Shown here in pieces: positions 9,523-21,498 of a stretch of 64,000 nucleotides of DNA. Origin of the DNA: Pantoea sp. Eser. Lineage in GTDB: Bacteria; Pseudomonadota; Gammaproteobacteria; Enterobacterales; Enterobacteriaceae. The position numbers and the translations under genes were made by a program. Every line of letters starts with the position of its first letter. Position 1 is the stretch's first letter. Where the stretch lies: contig SZZY01000006.1 of assembly GCA_009830035.1 (NCBI GenBank), forward strand, positions 124,001-188,000, given 5' to 3'. The notes beneath the pieces are model-generated. The model saw nothing but the letters and a program-made list of their open reading frames with translations, searched no databases and was not told where the DNA came from.

Positions 9523-9550
9523 GGTCAGGCGGGAGTCGCTCCGCCTGACC
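9523..9550. terminator. Perfect 10-bp stem-loop between talA remnant and trhA
   Basis: GGTCAGGCGG (9523-9532) pairs fully with CCGCCTGACC (9541-9550) around an eight-base loop. It sits between the talA fragment stop (plus strand) and the trhA stop (minus strand), so it can act both ways. Confidence 0.65.
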
Positions 9551-9564
9551 ATCCGGCATACTGA

Positions 9565-10218
9565 CTATCCGACATAAAAGTAAATCGCGCAGAAGTGACA
9601 GACACAGCCGCCCAGCACAAACCCGTGCCAGATAGCATGGTTGAACGGAATGCGGCGCGCGACGTAGAAAGTTACTCCGAGCGAATAGATGATGCCGCCA
9701 ATTGCCAGCAGCCAGATACCGCCGGGTGCCAACGTCATCGCCAACTGATACACAACAATCAGCGACAGCCAACCCATGCAGGGATAGGTCACCAGCGACA
9801 GCACTTTGAAGCGGTGCGCAATGGTCAGCTTAAAGATAATCCCGGCCAGCGCGAGGCTCCAGATGACCACCATCAGACCGTAGGCCAGCGTCGACCTCAG
9901 GCCCACCAGCAGGAAGGGCGTATAGGTGCCGGCAATCAACAGGTAGATGGCGCAGTGATCCAGCTTTTTCAGCCAGGGTCTGGCCCGACCGTTGGGAATG
10001 GCGTGATAGAGCGTCGAGGCCAGAAACAGCAAAATCATGCTGCCGCCATACAGGCTGTAGCTGGTGATCGCCATGGCATCCGCGCCCGTATCTCTCGCCT
10101 GATTGAGCATTAATACCAGTGCGACAACGCCAAACAGGCAGCCCAGCCCATGACTGATGCTATTGGCAATTTCCTCGCCTAGTGAGTAGCCTGCTGAGGG
10201 TAAACGCGTGGTGGTCAT
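9565..10218 (-). CDS. trhA: TrhA/hemolysin III family membrane protein (YqfA)
   Basis: A 217-residue, seven-helix inner-membrane protein close to E. coli YqfA (219). Signature segments are present: [12 protein letters not shown] at the start, [34 protein letters not shown] and [11 protein letters not shown], which carry the conserved His and Asp of the PAQR/hemolysin III superfamily. The family has been linked to membrane energetics and fatty-acid balance; the exact role is unsettled. The start at 10218 ([17 protein letters not shown]) is preferred over longer in-frame options. Position next to bglA is as in E. coli, but yqfB is absent. Confidence 0.93.
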   Translation of the reverse strand: MTTTRLPSAGYSLGEEIANSISHGLGCLFGVVALVLMLNQARDTGADAMAITSYSLYGGSMILLFLASTLYHAIPNGRARPWLKKLDHCAIYLLIAGTYTPFLLVGLRSTLAYGLMVVIWSLALAGIIFKLTIAHRFKVLSLVTYPCMGWLSLIVVYQLAMTLAPGGIWLLAIGGIIYSLGVTFYVARRIPFNHAIWHGFVLGGCVCHFCAIYFYVG

Positions 10219-10369
10219 AAGGGTGTCCTGAAAATAAAGCGATACGAAAAAAACCTTAACCAGAGTAGCCAACATCGGTTTCGGTGTACACATGTACGCT
10301 GAAATTAATCTGTGAGACCTTGTAACGGGCAAACCAACCGATGAATCTGGTAAACTGCCGGCTGGTCAA

Positions 10370-11110
10370 CTGTACAATGAGCCACCCATTTTTTCGCATC
10401 GCGATCTTGCCCGCCTTAACGACCTGGAAATTCAGGTTTATCAGTTCATCATCAAACATCGTGAACGTGTCGGTTATATGACCATTCGCGAGCTGGCCGA
10501 GCAGGCTGCGGTCTCCACCACTACCGTGATGCGATTTTGCCGCAAGATGCACTGTGAAGGCTGGTCGGAATTCCGTATCCGGCTGCGGTTAACCGAGCAG
10601 CAGGCTGCGCCGCAGGTCAATACCGCCAGCGTCAATGAGATGCTGAGCTTTTTCAAAAGTATTAATAACCCGGAGTTCGAGCAAGTCATTGTCCAGGCGG
10701 CGCAAAAGATTAATCGGGCGGAGCGGGTATTTTTTATTGGCGTCGGCACCTCAGGCAGCCTAGCAAAATATGGCGCCCGTTTCTTCTCTAACCTGGGTAG
10801 ATTCAGCCACGGGATTGACGATCCTTATTATCCTGTCAGCCCTGATCTGTATGAACATGCGATTGCGATAATTTTGTCCGTTTCCGGCGAGACCGAACAA
10901 GAGATCCTGCGCATTGCCAGCCAGTTCAGCCTCAACAAATGCAAAATCATTGCCATAACCAACACCGAGAGCTGCTCGCTGGCGAAAATGAGTGATTTCA
11001 GCCTCTGCTATCACGTCCCGATCATTCGGATGGCTGATAATTCAGACATTACGACTCAGGTGCCGGTCAACTATATTATTGAGGCAATAGGTCGCCAGTT
11101 GGGAAAATAA
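10370..11110 (+). CDS. RpiR-family transcriptional regulator upstream of bglA, start codon apparently lost
   Basis: From residue 1 the frame reads LYNEPPIFSHRDLARLNDLE, an N-terminus I recall as MLYNEPPIFSH in close relatives, but the codon before CTG is CAA, not ATG; only CTG at 10370 or an internal ATG at 10478 could start it. Residues 1-77 are the HTH_6 domain (MTIRELAEQAAVSTTTVMRFCRK), and residues 115-246 the SIS sugar-phosphate domain (ERVFFIGVGTSGSLAKYGA, LSVSGETEQEI). It probably senses a phosphorylated sugar and controls bglA, whose start is 115 bases downstream on the same strand. With bglA broken and no ATG, this gene may be on its way out. Confidence 0.75.
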   Translation: MYNEPPIFSHRDLARLNDLEIQVYQFIIKHRERVGYMTIRELAEQAAVSTTTVMRFCRKMHCEGWSEFRIRLRLTEQQAAPQVNTASVNEMLSFFKSINNPEFEQVIVQAAQKINRAERVFFIGVGTSGSLAKYGARFFSNLGRFSHGIDDPYYPVSPDLYEHAIAIILSVSGETEQEILRIASQFSLNKCKIIAITNTESCSLAKMSDFSLCYHVPIIRMADNSDITTQVPVNYIIEAIGRQLGK

Positions 11111-11225
11111 AACAGCCTGTTTTTTTGATGTAACAGATCACATTACTGGCGCGTTGTTATATCGTGACTTTCATTATTGCCTTGCTACACTCACTCCAAT
11201 TTCAATATCCGTAATGGAGTGAAGC

Positions 11226-12672
<1,447 letters not shown>

Positions 12673-12678
12673 CGGATA

Positions 12679-12702
12679 ACGCCGCGGCTGAAAAGCGGCG
12701 GC
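12679..12702. terminator. GC-rich stem-loop after bglA
   Basis: CGCCGC and GCGGCG pair around GGCTGAAAA just after the bglA stop. The truncated 3' end of ygfF abuts it, so it may now serve both strands. No T-run follows. Confidence 0.4.
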
Positions 12703-12712
12703 GCTGTTGGTT

Positions 12713-13383
12713 AGCGTCCGCCACCTCCTCCGCCTGCCCGCCGCGAACCATCGGGATCACACTGGCAAGGCGATCAACCCGACCAGGTTCCCCCCATCGG
12801 CATGCATCTCTGTATAAATGAATCCCGGACGAACCCCGTTTACCCGAATCCCCTGCTGCGCCACTTCCAGCGATAACCCTTTGGTCAGCGTATCCATCGC
12901 CCCTTTAGAGGCAGCGTAATCGACGTACTCTCCCGGTGCGCCAATCCGTGCGGCGGCTGACGAGACGTTAACAATCGCGCCGCCCTGACCGCCGTGATGG
13001 GTTCCCATACGTTTTACTGCTTCGCGTCTGCAGAGAAAGGTGCCGATGACGTTGGTGGCAAACACGTTGTGCAGGCGTGCCGCATCCAGCTGCCCGACCC
13101 GGCACTGCTGAAACAAAATCCCGGCCGTTATTGACCAGCAGCTTCAGCGGCGCTGACTGTTATCGAGCTGCGCAAACATCGCCATCACCTGGGCTTCATC
13201 AGCAATATCCGCCTGCAGCGCAAAGGCGTCACCGCCCTGCTGCTGAATCTATTTCACCATCTGCTGTGCTTCAGCCTCGCGCTGGCGATAATTGACCGCC
13301 ACCCGATAGCCTCTGGCGGCCAGTAATAACGCAGTGGCGTGTCCGATACCGCGGCTGCCGCCGGTAACCAGTGCTAATTTCAT
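12713..13383 (-). pseudogene. ygfF: Short-chain dehydrogenase YgfF, frameshifted and truncated
   Basis: The ATG at 13383 gives MKLALVTGGSRGIGHATALL with the TGxxxGIG NAD(P) motif. A TAG at 13249-13251 follows QQMVK. Two compensating single-base indels near 13155 and 13125 surround VNNAG. The catalytic NVSSAAARIG, YVDYAASKG (Tyr, Lys) remain in frame. A base is lost in the G-run after HADGG (about 12795), and the last 25 or so codons are missing: the sequence stops after QAEEVADA at 12713, next to the bglA terminator. This is clearly a gene remnant. The E. coli order bglA-ygfF-gcvP is kept. Confidence 0.85.
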
Positions 13384-13458
13384 CTTGCCTCCAAATAAAA
13401 AAGGGCCGACGAATTGGCCCTGCTCAGGTTTGTTTAGCTGCTATGCGGATAACGCGCG

Positions 13459-16330
13459 TTACTGATAGTCGCTCATCGGTACGCAGGAGCGGAACAGATT
13501 GCGGTCACCAAACACATTATCCAGACGTTTTACCGTCGGCCAGTATTTGTTGTGGCTGCCCGCCGGGAAAACCGCCAGTTCACGGCTGTAAGGATGCGTC
13601 CACTCGCTGACGATTTCCAGCTGGGTATGCGGCGCATTCACCAGTAGGTTGTCTTCCAGCGGCCATTCGCCCGCCGCGACCCGGTCGATCTCCATACGGA
13701 TAGAGAGCATCGCATCAATAAAACGATCCAGCTCGATTTTGCTTTCCGATTCGGTCGGCTCCACCATCAGCGTGCCCGCGACCGGGAACGACATGGTTGG
13801 CGCATGGAAACCGTAGTCGATCAGGCGCTTGGCAATATCCAGTTCGCTGATGCCGGTCTGCTCTTTCAGTGGCCGGATATCAAGAATACATTCGTGCGCC
13901 ACCCGACCATCACGGCCGGTGTAGAGCACCGGATAAGCGGACTGCAAACGGCTCGCAATGTAGTTGGCATTCAGGATCGCAACTGAACTGGCCTGCTTCA
14001 GCCCTTCAGCTCCCATCATGCGGATGTACATCCAGCTGATCGGCAGAATAGAAGCGCTGCCAAACGGGGCCGCTGACACCGCACCCTGCTGGGTTAATAC
14101 GCCATCGATCCGCACCACGCTATGACCGGGAACAAACGGTGCCAGATGCGCTTTTACGCCAATCGGCCCCATTCCCGGTCCGCCGCCGCTGTGCGGGATA
14201 CAGAAGGTTTTATGCAGGTTAAGGTGCGAGACATCCGCGCCAATTTAGCCCGGCGTGGTGATACCGACCTGGGCATTCATGTTTGCGCCGTCGAGGTAAA
14301 CCTGACCGCCGTAATGATGCACAATCTGGCAGACTTCGCAGATGTTCTCTTCATAAACGCCGTGCGTTGACGGATAGGTCACCATGATGCAGGAGAGTTT
14401 ATCGCCCGCCTGTGCCGCTTTCTCACGCAGATCGCCGAGGTCGATGTTGCCCTGCTTGTCACAGGCCACCACTACCACATCCATGCCGGCCATCTGGGCC
14501 GACGCCGGATTGGTGCCGTGTGCCGAGCTGGGGATCAGACAGAGGTGACGGTCGCCCTGGTTGCGGCTTTCATGATAACGACGAATCGCCAGCAAACCGG
14601 CATATTCGCCCTGCGCGCCGGAGTTCGGCTGCATGCAAAGCGCATCGTAACCGGTCAGCTGCACCAGCCACTGTGACAGCTGACCAATCATCTGCAGATA
14701 ACCGCTAGCCTGTTCTGCCGGGCAGAACGGGTGCAGTTCGGCAAATTCCGGCCAGGTAATCGGGATCATTTCTGCCGCGGCGTTGAGCTTCATGGTGCAG
14801 GAGCCCATAGGGATCATCGCCTGATTCAGCGCCAGATCCTTTTTCTCCAGGCTGTGCACGTAGCGCATCATCTCTGTTTCGCTGTGATGACGGTTGAACA
14901 CCGGATGCGCCAGAATATCGCTGTGGCGCTGCAAACCGGCAGAGATCGACTGGCTCTCCAGCGCGACTTCGCTGTCGAGCTTATCCAGATCCCGACCGTG
15001 CGCATCGCCCAGCAGAATGGCGAACAGCGCCAGAATATCTTTACGACGGGTGGTTTCATCCAGCGTGATGCCAACAGCATGATGAATATCGCTTCGCAGG
15101 TTGACGCCAAAGCTCTGGGCGCGGTTCAGCACCGCCGCTTTGTCTGTTACCTCAACCGTCAGCGTATCGAACCAGTGCTGATGACGCAGCGTCAGGCCGC
15201 CCTGCTTCAGGCCCGCCGCCAGAATGTTGGTAAAACGATGAATACGTCAGGCAATGCGTTTCAGTCCAGCCGGACCGTGGAATACCGCATACAGGCCGGC
15301 GATATTCGCCAGCAGCACCTGTGAGGTACAGATGTTGGAGTTGGCCTTTTCACGGCGGATATGCTGTTCACGGGTCTGCATCGCCATGCGCAGCGCGGTA
15401 TTGCCGGCGGCATCGCGGGAGACGCCGATGATGCGGCCCGGCATTGAGCGCTTATGCTCATCGCGGCTGGCGAAGAAGGCGGCGTGAGGACCGCCGTAAC
15501 CCATCGGCGCGCCAAAGCGTTGCGCGGAGCCAAAGACAATATCGGCACCCTGCTTGCCTGGTGCTTCCAGCAGGACCAGCGACATGAAATCTGCTGCGAC
15601 GCTGACCCACTTTGCGGGCTTTCAGCGTGGCAATCAGTGCGCTGTAATCGTGCGCTTCACCCGTGGTGCCAACCTGTTGCAGCAGCACGCCAAACAGATC
15701 GTCATGATCCTGCGCTTTTTCAGCCCGATCGATAATCATTTCAAAACCAAAGGTTTCGGCGCGGGTCCGCACCACATCCAGCGTTTGCGGATGAATATCA
15801 TCGGCAATAAAGAATTTGTTGGCGTTTTTCAGCTTGCTGACGCGTCTGGCCATCGCCATCGCTTCTGCCGCAGCGGTCGCTTCGTCCAGCAGCGAGGCCG
15901 AGGCGATATCCATGCCGGTAAGATCGAGGGTCACCTGCTGGAAGTTTAACAACGCTTCCAGACGTCCCTGCGAGACTTCCGGCTGATACGGAGTATACGC
16001 GGTGTACCAGCCTAGGTTTTCCAGCATATTGCGCAGGATAACCGGTGGGGTGATCACCGCGCTATATCCCATACCGATCCAGGATTTGTAACGCAGATTC
16101 TGGCTGGCAATCGCTTTCAGTTCAGCCAGCGCCTGTTGTTCCGTCGCCGCTTCACCCACGGCTGGCGGGCCGGGCAACTGAATGTCGGCCGGGACAATGG
16201 TGCCGATTAACGCCTCCAGCGAGGGGGCGCCCATCGCGTCAAGCATCATCGCTTGCTGCTCGGGTGAAGGACCGATATGGCGCTCAATGAATGCACCGTT
16301 GTGTTCAAGCTGGCTGAGAGTCTGGGTCAT
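13459..16330 (-). pseudogene. gcvP: Glycine dehydrogenase (decarboxylating) GcvP, three disruptions
   Basis: The total span (2872 bases) equals a full gene of about 957 codons. Start ATG 16330, [20 protein letters not shown]. Lesions: an extra C in GACCCAC at about 15605 shifts the frame after [13 protein letters not shown] at 15247-15249 replaces a codon in LKRIA-x-RIHR; TAA at 14245-14247 replaces the expected Phe in [14 protein letters not shown]. The PLP lysine motif HLNLHKTF is intact just after, but the glycine loop reads [10 protein letters not shown] where family members have HGGGGPG. GcvP is the P-protein of the glycine cleavage system. It is downstream of gcvT and gcvH in the usual operon. 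Confidence 0.9.
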
Positions 16331-16410
16331 TAGCAGTAAATCCTGAATCGGGCTGGGTAACAGAGAGTGCAAACAGAAATCTGCGGCCTCTGCGCGAAGC
16401 CGCCTGACGA

Positions 16411-16797
16411 TTAATCGTCGATAGAGGCTTTGTAAGCGTCCGCATCCAGCAGCGTGTCAATTTCAGACTCGTCGCTGGCTTTGATTTTGAATAACCAGCC
16501 GCCGTCATAAGGTTCGCTGTTGACCTGCTCTGGCGAATCAGACAGAACCTCGTTGACCGCGACAATCTCACCGCTGATCGGTGCATAGATGTCGGAGGCC
16601 GCTTTGACGGATTCGGCGACCGCACACTCTTCACCGGCAGCAAAGGTTGCGCCGACTTCAGGCAGATCGACAAACACCATGTCACCCAGCAGTTCCTGTG
16701 AATGTTCGGTGATACCCACGGTATAAGAACCATCTTCTTCTTTGCGCACCCACTCGTGGCTCTCGCGGTACTTCAACGTATTCGGCACATTGTTCAT
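16411..16797 (-). CDS. gcvH: Glycine cleavage system H protein
   Basis: A 128-residue lipoyl carrier (E. coli 129). The lipoylated Lys65 lies in [15 protein letters not shown]. The start at 16797 ([16 protein letters not shown]) follows an AGGAG about 17 bases upstream; the family N-terminus decides it. It is intact although both catalytic partners, gcvP downstream and gcvT upstream, are broken. GcvH can also serve as a relay in lipoate metabolism in some bacteria, which could explain retention, but a small target that has simply not been hit yet is equally possible. Confidence 0.93.
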   Translation of the reverse strand: MNNVPNTLKYRESHEWVRKEEDGSYTVGITEHSQELLGDMVFVDLPEVGATFAAGEECAVAESVKAASDIYAPISGEIVAVNEVLSDSPEQVNSEPYDGGWLFKIKASDESEIDTLLDADAYKASIDD

Positions 16798-16820
16798 TGG
16801 CCATTTCTCCTGAATAAAAT

Positions 16821-17354
16821 TTACTGGGCACCGGTTTACCGGCGCGGACAAAAATCGGTCGGGTAACCTTTACCGGCATCTGGCGGTTACGGATCTCAAC
16901 GATGGCGGTGTCTCCGATACTGGCTGGCACGCGCGCCAGAGCAATGCTGTAACCCAGAGTGGGTGAGAAAGAACCGCTGGTGATGATCCCTTCCTGCGGC
17001 TGGCCCTGATCGTCGGTAAAGCGCACGGGCAAGCCGTTACGCAGCACGCCTTTTTCGGTCAGGATCAGCCCGACCAGTTTTTCTATGCCGCGTTCGCGCT
17101 GTAACGTCAGCGCTTCTCGTCCGATGAAGGCACGGTCGGCCGGTTCCCAGCTCACCGTCCAGCCCATGTTGGCGGCCAGCGGTGAAACGCTTTCGTCCAT
17201 TTCCTGACCGTACAGGTTCATGCCGGCGTCATTGCGCACCGCATGATGCTCATCCATCTGGGAGCCATAGTGCAGCGGCATCATCCAGTCATGAAAATCC
17301 ACCATGCGAGCGCCGCAAGCCTGATGCTGTTCAAAGCGGTGTTTGCTGAGTCAT
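16821..17354 (-). pseudogene. gcvT: Aminomethyltransferase GcvT with a large in-frame deletion and frameshifts
   Basis: ATG 17354 gives MTQQTPL, then two bases are missing before [21 protein letters not shown]. After [10 protein letters not shown] the sequence jumps directly to [20 protein letters not shown]. In full-length GcvT these two points are about 185 residues apart and read DAGM and EAGM, so recombination between short GCCGGCATG repeats removed the folate-binding core in frame. The C-terminal domain ([20 protein letters not shown] ... [14 protein letters not shown]) is readable. A further base change near 16828 removes the normal CAG-TAA end and runs the frame into gcvH. Confidence 0.9.
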
Positions 17355-17360
17355 AACCAT

Positions 17361-17725
17361 CCTGTGCAGAAGCGAGTTAGTACCAAACCGCGCCGCAAAC
17401 CCTGCCGACGCAAACGTTCTCTTTAGGCTGACGTTACCACCGAATCTGGCGATTCACCATAAGCAAACCCGGGTCGAAAGCTGATGCACAGCCTAACCAG
17501 GATTAATCACCGGCAGGATAAAAAACTGCAATTTTGTGATTAATCGCGCAATAAATGTAGGGAGGTTAAATATACGCAGCAAATTTATGCGAGAAGCCGT
17601 TCAGGATGTTAAAAAATGCCGCCGCCGAATAAGAAAAAGTAATGCGAATTGAGCGGCAAAATTAGAATAAATCAAACGAGGGGCGATAGTGGTGCGAGAC
17701 TGCCTTGTGATGGTGCAGAGCGGGT
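17361..17725. other. Gene-free leader/promoter region of the gcv operon
   Basis: There are 365 bases between the gcvT start and the ubiI stop. The part at 17520-17690 is AT-rich and would hold the gcvT promoter and GcvA/Lrp sites known from E. coli, but I could not identify boxes with confidence. TGTGATTAATCGCGCA at about 17535 is only a half CRP-like site. No reading frame or RNA is supported. Confidence 0.5.
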
Positions 17726-18928
17726 TCAGCGTAGCCACGCCGGCAGGTCATTCAGGCCCATCGCCTGCTTCAGCATCAGCGGTTTGACGCCCGGCAGGCT
17801 GTCTGCCAGCTTCAGGCCGACATCGCGCAGCAGTTTTTTGGCCGGGTTGTTACCGGCAAACATCTCGCGGAAGCCCTGCATGCCAGCCAGCATCAGCGCG
17901 GCGCTGTGCTTGCGGCTGCGTTCGTAGCGGCGCAGATAGAGGTGCTGTCCGATATCTTTACCTTGCTGATGCAGCCGGCGAATCTCACCGATCAGTTCCG
18001 CCGCATCCATAAAGCCCAGGTTCACGCCCTGTCCTGCCAGCGGATGAATGGTGTGTGCCGCATCCCCGACCAGTGCCAGACGGTGTGCGGCAAAATTACG
18101 GGCATAGCGCGCCGTCAGGGGAAACGATTTACGCTCGCTTTCCAGCTGGCACAGGCCAAGCCGCATATCAAACGCTACCGACAGCTGCTGATTGAATAAC
18201 GCTTCCGGCATGCTCTCCAGCCGGCTCGCCTCCTGCGGTGACAGCGACCAGACAACCAAACTCAGATGCGGGTCCTGCATCGGCAGGAAAGCCAGAATAC
18301 CGTCGCCATGGAATACCTGACGCGCTACCGCATCGTGCGGCATCCCGGTGCGGACGTTAGCGACCAGCGCATGGTGATCGTAATCCCAGAAGGTCAGCGG
18401 GATATCGGCTTTGTTACGCAGCCAGGAGTTGGCTCCGTCAGCCGCAATCATCAGGCGCGCGGTTAACATGTTGCCATCCTGCAGGGTAATAAAGGCTTCG
18501 TTATCGCCAAACGCCACCTGCTGCAGTTCGGCGAATGCCATCAGCGTTACGTCGCTGCAGGCGCTGGCGCGTTGCCACAGAGCACGGTGAATCACAGGAT
18601 TTTCAATAATATGGCCTAGGTGAGACAGCCCCTGCTGCTGATCGTCAAAGGCGATGCTACCGAAGCTGTCCTTGTCCCACACTTCCATACCGTGATACGC
18701 ACTGGCGCGCAGCGAGAGAATGGTCGACCAGACATCCAGCTTCTGTAACAGTCGCTCACTGGCCGCATTAATGGCCGAGACGCGAATCGAGGGTGTATCA
18801 CTCAGGCTGACTGGCGGCTCGGGAGATTTTTCCAGTACCGCGATGCGCAGTCCGCTGCCCTGCAGACCGCAGGCCACCGCCAGTCCGACCATACCGCCAC
18901 CGGCAATCACCACATCAAAAGTTTGCAT
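17726..18928 (-). CDS. ubiI: 2-octaprenylphenol 5-hydroxylase UbiI
   Basis: A 400-residue FAD monooxygenase, same length as E. coli UbiI (VisC). The FAD motif GGGMVGLAVACGL is at residues 9-21, the second motif ADGANSWLR near 163 and the GDAAHTIHPLAGQG motif near 285. It hydroxylates C5 of the ubiquinone ring in the soluble Ubi complex. It is the last gene of pepP-ubiH-ubiI, 13 bases after ubiH. The ATG at 18928 is used; a TTG one codon upstream is in frame. Contains a CTA codon within CCTAGG (HLGHI), a likely silent change. Confidence 0.96.
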   Translation of the reverse strand: MQTFDVVIAGGGMVGLAVACGLQGSGLRIAVLEKSPEPPVSLSDTPSIRVSAINAASERLLQKLDVWSTILSLRASAYHGMEVWDKDSFGSIAFDDQQQGLSHLGHIIENPVIHRALWQRASACSDVTLMAFAELQQVAFGDNEAFITLQDGNMLTARLMIAADGANSWLRNKADIPLTFWDYDHHALVANVRTGMPHDAVARQVFHGDGILAFLPMQDPHLSLVVWSLSPQEASRLESMPEALFNQQLSVAFDMRLGLCQLESERKSFPLTARYARNFAAHRLALVGDAAHTIHPLAGQGVNLGFMDAAELIGEIRRLHQQGKDIGQHLYLRRYERSRKHSAALMLAGMQGFREMFAGNNPAKKLLRDVGLKLADSLPGVKPLMLKQAMGLNDLPAWLR

Positions 18929-18941
18929 CAAAGCCTCTTTA

Positions 18942-20120
18942 TTAACGCTTAACCCAACCGAGCGTGCGCTCAGCCAGTTGATTTCGTAGCCACGGCAGAT
19001 GATCCATCGCCAGCAAGCCCAGATTACGCCCGATTACCAACGGCGTATGACGGTTAGCAAAGATACGCACTAAGCCGTCGGTAATGCCGATGGTGGCAGC
19101 GCGATCCTGCTCACGGCGCTGCTGATAATGCTGCAGTACCGCATAGCTGCCGGGATCCTGCTGCTGTCGATGGGCTGACGCCAGCGTCTCGGCCAGCGAC
19201 ATAACGTCGCGCAGGCCAAGGTTAAAGCCCTGTCCGGCAATTGGGTGCAGCGTCTGCGCCGCATTACCGACCACTGCCACACGATGCGTGACCGGCTGCA
19301 CTGCCCGGTGCAGCGCTAGCGGGTAGTATTCACGCTGGCCGGCATGGGTAGATTTGCCCAGTCGCCAGCCAAACGCCCGTTGCAGTTCACTGAGGAATTT
19401 GGCATCGCTCCAGCGCGCGAGCGTGTCACGCTGCGACAGCGGATGGCACCACACCAGCGACAGGCGATTCCCTGACATCGGCAACAGGGCCAACGGACCG
19501 TGCTCGGTAAAGCGTTCAAACGCCCGGCCCTGATGCGGCAATGCCGTGGTGACGTTGGCAATTAACGCCAGCTGCTGATAGTCATCGGTTTGCCACTGAA
19601 TGCCGCAGGAGGCGGCCAGCGCGGAACGTGAGCCGTCTGCTGCCACCAGCAGATCGCCGTTAAGCTGTTCACCGTTATCAAGCTTTACCGTGACCTGCTG
19701 CTCGCTGCGGCTGGCCTGAGTAACGCGAGCCGGACAGCGCAGGGTAACGCCCGGCGCTTTTTTCAGCTCGGCAAACAGACGTTGTCCGACATCGAACAGT
19801 TCGACCACCTGCCCCAGTGCCGGAATGTCGTAGTCAGCCGCCGCCAGCGAGACAAATCCCGCATGACCGCGATCGGAGACGTGAATTCGGTTAATCGGCG
19901 TGGCGCAACCGGCAATGCGTTGCCACAGGTTAATATCGGCCAGCTGCTGGCAGGTACCCGCCGCCAGCGCAATAGCGCGACCGTCATAGCCGGGATGCGC
20001 CCGGCTGGCGGGTTCACTGCTTTCAATCAGCGCCACCGGCAACCTGCCCTGGGTCAGATGGGATATCGCCAGCGCCAGCGTCGCGCCGGTCATGCCGCCA
20101 CCGGCAATCAGAATGCTCAT
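18942..20120 (-). CDS. ubiH: 2-octaprenyl-6-methoxyphenol hydroxylase UbiH
   Basis: A 392-residue FAD monooxygenase (E. coli 392). Motifs: ILIAGGGMTGATLALA at the N-terminus, AADGSRSALA near 155 and GNAAQTLHPIAGQGFNLGLRD near 280. It carries out the C1 hydroxylation of ubiquinone biosynthesis. ATG overlaps the pepP stop by 4 bases (ATGA), so translation is probably coupled. Intact, indicating that aerobic respiration is still under selection. Confidence 0.97.
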   Translation of the reverse strand: MSILIAGGGMTGATLALAISHLTQGRLPVALIESSEPASRAHPGYDGRAIALAAGTCQQLADINLWQRIAGCATPINRIHVSDRGHAGFVSLAAADYDIPALGQVVELFDVGQRLFAELKKAPGVTLRCPARVTQASRSEQQVTVKLDNGEQLNGDLLVAADGSRSALAASCGIQWQTDDYQQLALIANVTTALPHQGRAFERFTEHGPLALLPMSGNRLSLVWCHPLSQRDTLARWSDAKFLSELQRAFGWRLGKSTHAGQREYYPLALHRAVQPVTHRVAVVGNAAQTLHPIAGQGFNLGLRDVMSLAETLASAHRQQQDPGSYAVLQHYQQRREQDRAATIGITDGLVRIFANRHTPLVIGRNLGLLAMDHLPWLRNQLAERTLGWVKR

Positions 20121-21439
20121 GCTGTTTTTGCCGCCGCCATTAATGCTTCGATCGCCGCGGCATCCTTCACCACGCTGTCGGTAAGATTTTCATTGCCGGT
20201 TTCGGTGATCAGAATGTCATCTTCAATACGAATACCTATGCCGCGATATTCTGCCGGTACATCGGCATCCGGGGCGATGTAGAGACCCGGCTCAATGGTC
20301 AGCACCATGCCTAGCTCAAGCACACGACCGCGGCTGGGGGTGCCATAGTGACCGACATCATGCACATCTAACCCCAGCCAGTGGCTGAAGCCATGCATAT
20401 AGAACTGACGATGGGCCTCTTCGGCAATCAGTGTGTCGACCTCACCCTGCAGCACACCGAGCTCGACCAGTCCGCTGACCATAATCCGCACCACTTCATC
20501 ATTTACTTCGCGGATGCTGATCCCCGGCCGGAACAGGCTGAGCGCGGTATACAACGAGGTCAGTACGATGTCATAGAGTGCGCGCTGCGGGGCGCTGAAT
20601 TTGCCGTTAACCGGGAAGGTGCGGGTAATATCACCGGCATAGCCGTGGAACTCGCAGCCGGCATCGATCAGCACCAGGTCGCCGTCACGCAGTTCACTTT
20701 CATTCTCGGTGTAGTGCAGGATGCAGCCGTTTTCACCGGCGCCAATAATGGTGTTATAGGCGGGAAAGCGCGCCCCGTGGCGGTTAAATTCGTGATGGAT
20801 TTCGCCTTCGAGCTGATATTCAAACATCCCAGGACGACAGGCCTGCATCGCACGGGTATGGGCCAGCGCGCTGATTTCGCCAGCGCGACGTAACAGCGCA
20901 ATCTCATCCGCATCTTTGAACAGGCGCATCTCATGCACCCACGGACGCCAGTCGGTCACCGTCGCCGGTGCGCTGAGATTCTGGCGGAAACCGCGCCGCA
21001 GTTTATCCAGCGCGTTAAATACCAGCGTGTCCGCTTGCGCATACTCACCCTGCGCGTGGTAAACCACATCCAGACCGTTAAGCAGCAGGTGCAGTTGCTC
21101 GCCAATATCGTCCCATGGCAGGGCGCGATCGACACCCAGCGTTGCCGGTGCCGCGTCCTGACCCAGACGACGTCCGAACCAGACTTCCGCGGTCAGATTG
21201 CGCACCCGGTTAAACAGCACGCTATGGTTATGCGTTTCATCACTTTTAATCAGCACCAGCAGCGCCTTCGGCTCGTTGAAGCCGGTGAAATACCAGAAGT
21301 CGCTGTTTTGACGGAATGGATATTCAGTGTCGTTGCTGCGCGTCACTTCAGGCGCGGCAAACAGCAACGCGGCACTGCCAGGCACCATTTTCGCTAACAG
21401 CGCCTGTCGACGCTGCTGGAATCTGTCCAGTGAAATCAT
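20117..21439 (-). CDS. pepP: Xaa-Pro aminopeptidase II
   Basis: A 440-residue metalloaminopeptidase (E. coli 441) that removes N-terminal residues before proline. The dinuclear metal ligands are all visible: Asp in LVLIDAGCE, Asp in GYAGDITRTF, His in FSHWLGLDVHDVG, Glu in TIEPGLYIAP and Glu in IRIEDDILITETG. It is the second gene of the ygfB-pepP-ubiH-ubiI operon and lies about 60 bases after ygfB. Intact. Confidence 0.97.
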   Translation of the reverse strand: MISLDRFQQRRQALLAKMVPGSAALLFAAPEVTRSNDTEYPFRQNSDFWYFTGFNEPKALLVLIKSDETHNHSVLFNRVRNLTAEVWFGRRLGQDAAPATLGVDRALPWDDIGEQLHLLLNGLDVVYHAQGEYAQADTLVFNALDKLRRGFRQNLSAPATVTDWRPWVHEMRLFKDADEIALLRRAGEISALAHTRAMQACRPGMFEYQLEGEIHHEFNRHGARFPAYNTIIGAGENGCILHYTENESELRDGDLVLIDAGCEFHGYAGDITRTFPVNGKFSAPQRALYDIVLTSLYTALSLFRPGISIREVNDEVVRIMVSGLVELGVLQGEVDTLIAEEAHRQFYMHGFSHWLGLDVHDVGHYGTPSRGRVLELGMVLTIEPGLYIAPDADVPAEYRGIGIRIEDDILITETGNENLTDSVVKDAAAIEALMAAAKTA

Positions 21440-21498
21440 CTCTGCACTCCCTGTAATCTGACCTGTTTAAACTGACCGGGTGACCCGTCATCGTAAGC

